Assembly: GCF_000377505.1 (NCBI RefSeq)
Contig: NZ_KB898186.1
Location: forward strand, 124,001-188,000
DNA length: 64,000 bases
DNA from: Paenibacillus massiliensis 2301065 = DSM 16942
Lineage (GTDB): Bacteria > Bacillota > Bacilli > Paenibacillales > Paenibacillaceae
Direction: 5' to 3'
The position numbers were made by a program, and so were the translations under genes. Positions 59,427-64,000 of the stretch are shown here, piece after piece (the first letter of the stretch is position 1; each line of letters starts with the position of its first letter). The notes beneath the pieces were generated by a model. That model saw nothing but the letters and a program-made list of their open reading frames with translations. It did no database searches and had not been told where the DNA came from.

Positions 59427-60461
59427 ATGTACAATCCATGGTATCGAACAGGTTGGAAGAGCCTGTCTAGCGATGAGAAAGACACACAGATGCGCGAGCT
59501 AGCACGGCTATTGCCACCGGGATTTACCTATGCAGGGTTGAGTCGTTTTGCCCGTCATGGACAGGAGCTGGAGACGGGTGTCTTCGAGCGGACGCACTCC
59601 CGCTTTGTGTTCGTTCCGGGTGACCAGATCACGCTTGGTTGGGAAGCGTCTCTGCACCAGATGGACGAGGCTACCCTCACCGAACTGAACGAGAGCACTC
59701 CAGAATTTGGCGTTGATAACCTCGAGGAGCTGCTGGGTCAGCAGATGTCTCCTGTTCGTGAGGCGGAGATTACTCCTCTGCTTGTCGAATGTGGCCTGAA
59801 CTCCCTCGGCTGGACTCAGGTAAGTGCTGAGGAAGCCGCGGAATATGGGGGAGCGGAGTTGCAAGAGGCCATCGCCCATCTCGAAGAACGCAGCAGCCAC
59901 AGCTATGAGCTGTATCAATCCTTTCGCGTGGAGCGCCGGAAGGACGGTCAGGGCCTTGATTACTATGTGTTTAACGAGGATCTGCTCTTGGAGGAGTTCG
60001 TCGAAGAGGTGCATAGTCTGGGTTATGACCTGTTGACGGAGGATGAGTGGGAATATCTATTCGGCGGTGGGGCACGCTCGCTATTTCCCTGGGGGGACAG
60101 CTGGAATTACAAAATGAAGCTGCGGCATCTGGAAGAACTGGCGGAGGACCCGCATCAGGACTATGTTCTGGAGCTACCTAATGCCTTTGGCATCCAATTC
60201 GCAGGTGACCCCTATAAATACGAGCTGACGGTACCGCATTCGGAGGACTCGAAGCGTTCGGAGCCATTCATACCCAAGGGTGGGGATGGTGGAAGTCTGC
60301 TGTGCGGTGGCTCTGGCGTAGTGATGGGCTATCTCCCGGCCACGGCTACTTCGTATCGTGATCCTTTTTATAAGGAGCTGGAGTGGGAAGAGATCATGGA
60401 TACCATGTACTTTAGAAGAATCGTAAGACTGGAGTCCAGCATTGCAGCGATTCAACAATGA
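59427..60461 (+). CDS. Protein with a degenerate formylglycine-generating-enzyme-like fold
   Basis: 344 residues, no signal peptide. Sequence features recall the FGE-sulfatase fold: FVFVPGDQITLGWEAS near residue 58, LLTEDEWEYLFGGGARSLFPWGDSW at about 202-226 (split motif), PNAFGIQF, and a C-terminal GGDGGSLLCGGSG / FRRIVRL block. The paired active-site Cys of true FGE are not evident; only single Cys residues occur. A binding or structural role is more likely than catalysis. Starts 54 bp after the TPR-SUKH gene with GGGAGG upstream, so probably co-transcribed. Confidence 0.65.
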   Translation: MYNPWYRTGWKSLSSDEKDTQMRELARLLPPGFTYAGLSRFARHGQELETGVFERTHSRFVFVPGDQITLGWEASLHQMDEATLTELNESTPEFGVDNLEELLGQQMSPVREAEITPLLVECGLNSLGWTQVSAEEAAEYGGAELQEAIAHLEERSSHSYELYQSFRVERRKDGQGLDYYVFNEDLLLEEFVEEVHSLGYDLLTEDEWEYLFGGGARSLFPWGDSWNYKMKLRHLEELAEDPHQDYVLELPNAFGIQFAGDPYKYELTVPHSEDSKRSEPFIPKGGDGGSLLCGGSGVVMGYLPATATSYRDPFYKELEWEEIMDTMYFRRIVRLESSIAAIQQ

Positions 60462-60556
60462 TGGATAGGAATAAAGAGGGCTAAGCGCAGGTGGAGGTTC
60501 ATACGTTCATCGCAATCATTGATCCCTGCTCTTTACATTTTAATTGAATGTATTCA

Positions 60557-60607
60557 GAAAAAGTCCGCCAGTATCCATCTTGATGATGGACTGACGGACT
60601 TTGGTGT
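60557..60607. terminator. Bidirectional terminator between convergent genes
   Basis: AAAGTCCG..CAGT.TCCATC pairs with GATGGACTG.CGGACTTT (60559-60603), flanked by A and T tracts, so it can stop both the FGE-like and the sigma-factor transcripts. Confidence 0.85.
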
Positions 60608-60635
60608 CTAATTAGGGTTGTTGTGGGGCTGGATA

Positions 60636-61697
60636 CTAAACAGTACGTAGCTTATCAGGATTAAGCATGACATAGAGTTGCTCAATATGTGCTTGATCCG
60701 GGGTCAGCTTCAGACAGATCGCGCCAATTACTTTGCCTGCGTCTATTAAGGCAAGCTGTAGCTCGCCATTCATGATGGTAGGTGCCAGCTTGAGGTCACG
60801 CAATGAAGTAAAGACCTTGCGAGAGGTCAGAAGCGCAAGGACACCCTTCTGTCCGTGCATCGGTCTGGCCACGGTGAAGACCTTCTCACCACCGTCCGAG
60901 ATCAGCATAGGCTTCTCTGCCAGCAGCTCCACCATGGCATGAATATCATATGCCATAAAGGCCGCTGTGAAGCGGTCCAACAGAGCTGCCCTGCCTTGGT
61001 CCACTCTGTTCCGATCTACTTGGTCGCTGGGTGCGGTCATGCTCCGGGCTGATTTGAGGAATTCTGTGTGAGGTACCTTGGCTAATATGCTCCCTGTTTT
61101 TTCTACAGAGTCCATATGCTCGCCAGTACCTGTTGCCGACTGCAGGCGGCGCCGGGAACGACTGTAGAGCTGACGACAGTTACTCTCGGTCATGTCTAGC
61201 GTCTCGGCTATATCTTTGTAGGGATACTGAAAGGCTTCCCGCAGCACGAAGACGGCACGCTCCTCAGGTCTGAGCTGCTCCAGCAGCACCATGAAGGCAT
61301 AAGACAGCTGGTCCTTGCGTTCCGTGAGCACCTCCGGGCTATCGACAGCTTCTCCGAGGGGCTCAGGCAGCCAGGCACCGACATAGGTCTCTCGCTGCAT
61401 ACGTGCAGAGTTCAGGCGGTTGATGCTGCGATTGACGATCATTTTCGCAATGTAGGCCTTGAAATCCCGCACCTCTGTCAAGGGTCGAACCTTCAGCTCG
61501 ATGAAGCAGTCCTGAACGATATCCTCTGCATCAGTGACAGTGCCAAGCATGCGATAGGCTACGGCAAAGGCATACCTGCGATAATTGTTGTACAGCTCCT
61601 CCAGAGTAGGAACGTTATCGCTGCCATTGGTTGACTTGCCGTCCTGTGGATTCTGTCTGCCCGGTCGGTTCTGATGATGTGCCGCTTGTACGTCCAT
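60636..61697 (-). CDS. ECF41-type RNA polymerase sigma factor (SigJ-like)
   Basis: 353 residues. Sigma-2 region (YRRYAFAVAYRMLGTVTDAEDIVQDCF split, about 37-65), sigma-4 region (LRPEERAVFVLREAFQYPYKDIAETL, about 140-175), and a fused SnoaL-like C-terminal domain. ECF41 hallmarks are present: WLPEP between sigma 2 and 4, a DGG motif (ISDGGEKVF), and NPDKL at the very end. In this group the C-terminal extension replaces an anti-sigma factor. The AhpD-like gene 30 bp upstream on the same strand is the usual partner. GAAGGAG ribosome site. Confidence 0.94.
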   Translation of the reverse strand: MDVQAAHHQNRPGRQNPQDGKSTNGSDNVPTLEELYNNYRRYAFAVAYRMLGTVTDAEDIVQDCFIELKVRPLTEVRDFKAYIAKMIVNRSINRLNSARMQRETYVGAWLPEPLGEAVDSPEVLTERKDQLSYAFMVLLEQLRPEERAVFVLREAFQYPYKDIAETLDMTESNCRQLYSRSRRRLQSATGTGEHMDSVEKTGSILAKVPHTEFLKSARSMTAPSDQVDRNRVDQGRAALLDRFTAAFMAYDIHAMVELLAEKPMLISDGGEKVFTVARPMHGQKGVLALLTSRKVFTSLRDLKLAPTIMNGELQLALIDAGKVIGAICLKLTPDQAHIEQLYVMLNPDKLRTV

Positions 61698-61727
61698 GGA
61701 ATATCTCCTTCCGGTGGGTGGTGACCT

Positions 61728-62177
61728 TTAGGCCTCGAAGCAGCCTGGATACATACCTGTTGAGATCGCGATCCGGTTCCAGCTATTAATCGTATTCATC
61801 GCTACGATCAGATCCACATAATCTTCCTCGCTATAGTGCTCTCGCACCCGCTCATACAGCTCCAGTGGTACACCTTGCTCCGAGATTCGAGTGACCTTCT
61901 CGGCCAGCTCCAGCATAACCCGCTGTGGGGCTGTGAAGATCGGGGCTTCACGCCAGACCGGTAGCAGCATGATCTGTTCACTATAATTGCCAAGCTTCAT
62001 CAGGTCCTTGGCGTGCATATCTACGCAGAAGGCACATCCATTAATCTGCGATACCCGAATTTTGAGCAACTCATATAATACCTTGTCCGCAAAACGTGAG
62101 GATGTATGAGCCTCCATCGCCATCATGGCCTTGAATGCTCCTGCATTTACCGTTCTGTAATTGAATCTCAGATTCAT
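61728..62177 (-). CDS. Carboxymuconolactone decarboxylase/AhpD-like protein
   Basis: 149 residues. All-helical AhpD fold with redox-active Cys pair CAFCVDMHAKD (about 46-56) and the partner His. Such proteins detoxify peroxides or hydroperoxides; in ECF41 loci they are the most frequent target. AGGAGG ribosome site. It precedes the sigma gene by 30 bp, so the two form an operon, with the ECF41-type promoter just upstream. Confidence 0.92.
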   Translation of the reverse strand: MNLRFNYRTVNAGAFKAMMAMEAHTSSRFADKVLYELLKIRVSQINGCAFCVDMHAKDLMKLGNYSEQIMLLPVWREAPIFTAPQRVMLELAEKVTRISEQGVPLELYERVREHYSEEDYVDLIVAMNTINSWNRIAISTGMYPGCFEA

Positions 62178-62213
62178 AGTGAATCGCCTCCTGAATTAGT
62201 CTTCAACATAGAA

Positions 62214-62240
62214 GACCATTCAGGAAACGATTCTGTGACA
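62214..62240 (-). promoter_or_regulatory. ECF41-type promoter of the AhpD-sigma operon
   Basis: Minus-strand TGTCACA (62240-62234), exactly 16 bases, GGTC (62217-62214). The ECF41 promoter is TGTCACA-N16-CGTC; one base differs. It stands 37 bp before the AhpD-like start codon, implying autoregulation of the operon. Confidence 0.82.
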
Positions 62241-62256
62241 GAGGGGCCGAACTTTT

Positions 62257-63195
62257 TCACATGAAATCAAAGAAGTAACGAACAACGTGGAAAAATACAG
62301 GCGAGGTATACGCCAGGCTGTCCACTCGACTCAGGTAGCTCTGCTTGAGCGCCACGAATTTATCGTCATCTCCAATCAGCAAGTCGCGCTTCAGTACGGA
62401 TACCGTGAGACTACCAAAGAAGCCACTGAGGCTGATCAGCATTCCGCATACGATACCGAATACGGGATCAAGCGGTGTTAGATACGGATAGATCAGATAG
62501 GAGACAGCTGTCGTAACAACGAATGCGCTGATGAAGCCCTCCCAGGTCAGGCTGGGGTTCGCCGTCGGAACGACCTTACGTCTGCCCCAGTAGAGCGAAG
62601 CCAGATAATGCACCACATCATTCAGCTGTGTCAGCACGACGAGGAACAGCACCAATCCACCGCCATATTGCGGGGTGGCGAATTGAAAATACGCCAGATG
62701 GCTCAGTCCGAACACCATGAGCATGAGTCCCCATTGGGTCGAGCTGACACTGCGCAGAAATCCGACAGTTCCTTTGTTAATGAGCCGTGGAATGGGCAGC
62801 AGCAGGAAGACATAAAGTGGAATGAAGACAATGAACATGCCATACCACTCGATATAGATCCAGTAGAACTGAATGGGAATCGCCAGGTAAGCCCACAGGA
62901 ACAAGCGCCGATCAGCTTTGCGGGTACGAATCATGGAGAAGTACTCCTTAAGCGCGAAGAACGTGAGCAACATGAGCGATAGTAAGGACACGACCGGATT
63001 AAACAGGGTAGCTAGGCAAAAAATAAAAAACATGCCCCACCAGGTCTTAATCCGCACGCCAATAGCGCTATAATCTTTGTCAGGCTGGAGGCGGGCTATA
63101 ATCGTGTAGGCGAGATGAACGGCTGCAAGAGCTACAAAGATCAAGCCAAGCGTAAATAGTGAACTGTGAAATAACTGGTCTATGGCAATCACCAA
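62257..63195 (-). CDS. Phosphatidate cytidylyltransferase family membrane protein
   Basis: 312 residues, about eight or nine membrane helices. The C-terminal CdsA signature is recognisable but altered: SLTVSVLKRDLLIGDDDKFVALKQSYLSRVDSLAY (split motif), where the usual segment ends GGILDRVDS. CdsA makes CDP-diacylglycerol from CTP and phosphatidate. The low similarity, and a longer helical N-terminus than usual, suggest a paralog such as those in envelope or stress loci. Starts at TTG 63195 or GTG 63192; I see no good ribosome site, so the start is uncertain. Confidence 0.78.
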   Translation of the reverse strand: MVIAIDQLFHSSLFTLGLIFVALAAVHLAYTIIARLQPDKDYSAIGVRIKTWWGMFFIFCLATLFNPVVSLLSLMLLTFFALKEYFSMIRTRKADRRLFLWAYLAIPIQFYWIYIEWYGMFIVFIPLYVFLLLPIPRLINKGTVGFLRSVSSTQWGLMLMVFGLSHLAYFQFATPQYGGGLVLFLVVLTQLNDVVHYLASLYWGRRKVVPTANPSLTWEGFISAFVVTTAVSYLIYPYLTPLDPVFGIVCGMLISLSGFFGSLTVSVLKRDLLIGDDDKFVALKQSYLSRVDSLAYTSPVFFHVVRYFFDFM

Positions 63196-63311
63196 CTTGT
63201 CTATGCGATATGGGAAGTTACTTGAGTGGGCACGGGTCAGGGTTCCTATATCCGCACCCTATGTTGTATTATGAAGCAATAATGCCATCCTGATAAGGAG
63301 AAATGTTCGAG

Positions 63312-63872
63312 ATGACAGCTGATCAGTCCATTTATATTCTGCTCACCAATACGGGAACTCTGTTCACCAAGGTGATTCAATCCTATACAAAGGCACCTTA
63401 TAATCATGCCTCGATTGCATTCAACCGTGAGCTGTCCGAGCTGTATAGCTTCGGTAGAAAGCATCCTAACAATCCGCTACATGGCGGCTTCGTGCGAGAG
63501 GATATCAAGAAAGGCACCTTCAGCAAATATCCTGAGACCACATGTGTGATCTATGAGCTTCGTGTCACAGGGCGTGAGGTCGAGAAGATGAGAAGGGTGC
63601 TGGATATCTTCATTCGCAGTCGCCAGAAATTCATGTACAACCTTCTTGGTGTCATCGGGATTACACTCAAGGAGCCCGTCGAATTCAGCAATTCGTACTT
63701 CTGCTCACAGTTCGTGGCCGAGATTCTGCAGCGTTCAGGCATCAAGATCTGGAACAAGCTCCCTGCACTGGTCACGCCGGACGATTTCAGGCAGACCGAT
63801 CGGTTAGAGCTGATCTATGAAGGGAAGCTGAGCGATTATGAGCCGAATGAGCCGATACCTGACAGCAGGTGA
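63312..63872 (+). CDS. NlpC/P60-superfamily (YiiX/YycO-like) protein
   Basis: 186 residues from ATG 63312 (GGAG 11 bases upstream); ATG 63303 is an alternative but only two bases from the site. Conserved papain-like residues: His in APYNHASIAF (about 34) and Cys in SNSYFCSQFVAEILQ (about 141). The circularly permuted order His-then-Cys fits the YiiX/lecithin-retinol-acyltransferase branch rather than classical NlpC. No signal peptide. A peptidase, amidase or acyltransferase acting on wall or lipid is possible. Confidence 0.82.
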   Translation: MTADQSIYILLTNTGTLFTKVIQSYTKAPYNHASIAFNRELSELYSFGRKHPNNPLHGGFVREDIKKGTFSKYPETTCVIYELRVTGREVEKMRRVLDIFIRSRQKFMYNLLGVIGITLKEPVEFSNSYFCSQFVAEILQRSGIKIWNKLPALVTPDDFRQTDRLELIYEGKLSDYEPNEPIPDSR

Positions 63873-64000
63873 GTGATGGCTTCGTCCAAGGCGTGTTCTC
63901 CCTCCTGATCGCCATGATTTAGCATATGGGGCATAATATTCACATAACAGCACTCCCCGCTCTGGATGTAACGATATACGATCTGGGCTTCATCAATAGC
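63836..64000 (-). CDS. 3' end of a minus-strand gene, cut by the window edge
   Basis: The last 54 codons read AIDEAQIVYRYIQSGECC at the visible start and end GSFGS with a TAA. It overlaps the end of the NlpC/P60-like gene by 37 bp, tail to tail. Not recognised. Codon use and an uninterrupted frame support coding. Confidence 0.5.
   Translation of the reverse strand, partial: AIDEAQIVYRYIQSGECCYVNIMPHMLNHGDQEGEHALDEAITHLLSGIGSFGS

Overview
The window looks like chromosomal DNA from a Gram-positive, low-to-mid-GC, spore-former-type Bacillota, most probably Paenibacillus. Evidence: AGGAGG-type ribosome sites, frequent GTG/TTG starts, S-layer-homology (SLH) anchored exoenzymes, an LPQTG sortase substrate, AraR (GntR/LacI chimera) control of arabinose genes, cre-like and Fur boxes, and large membrane AraC sensors. 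I see no rRNA, tRNA, CRISPR array, phage or IS transposase.

Layout. (1) 1-6.4 kb: a sortase-anchored adhesin, then a divergent LysR/MFS pair. (2) 6.4-17.3 kb: a sugar-uptake and glycan-degradation locus (cre site, AraC regulator, ABC binding protein, two permeases, an 860-aa protein of unrecognised family, GH105, GH31). (3) 17.5-23.1 kb: araR divergent from araB-araD, then araA; two AraR boxes lie exactly 100 bp apart, one inside the araB promoter spacer. (4) 23-25 kb: small protein, Nudix hydrolase, glutathione peroxidase, and a vestige of a second Nudix 3' end. (5) 25.2-28.4 kb: Fur-controlled siderophore permeases plus binding lipoprotein. (6) 28.5-30.7 kb: ArsR-controlled MFS efflux gene with three copies of one palindromic operator and a dead MFS tail. 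(7) 30.7-37.7 kb: binding lipoprotein, membrane AraC sensor, and a secreted PAP2 phosphatase fused to an autotransporter-type repeat and SLH domains. (8) 37.9-44.8 kb: mqo, AraC/GyrI regulator, sugar nucleotidyltransferase, GT8 glycosyltransferase with a 15-aa tandem-repeat tail, two small unknown genes. (9) 45-51.7 kb: SLH-anchored GH53 galactanase, HPr-kinase-like protein, small unknown, AIM24. (10) 52-56 kb: second Fur-controlled iron transporter with its AraC regulator. (11) 56-60.5 kb: Rrf2 regulator and NmrA/QorB oxidoreductase sharing an identical operator, then TPR-SUKH and degenerate FGE-like proteins. (12) 60.6-64 kb: ECF41 sigma factor with its AhpD-like partner and a recognisable ECF41 promoter, CdsA-like enzyme, NlpC/P60-like protein, and the tail of a minus-strand gene.

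Together regions 2, 3 and 9 suggest use of pectin side chains: galactan cut at the cell surface by GH53, unsaturated or substituted oligosaccharides imported and trimmed by GH105/GH31, and arabinose routed through AraA/AraB/AraD to xylulose 5-phosphate. Two ATPase-less siderophore systems imply a shared ATPase elsewhere. The most unusual items are the PAP2/autotransporter-repeat/SLH fusion, the repeat-tailed GT8, the HprK-like protein with an altered signature loop, the unassigned 860-aa protein in the glycan locus, and several regulatory circuits readable directly from repeated operators.
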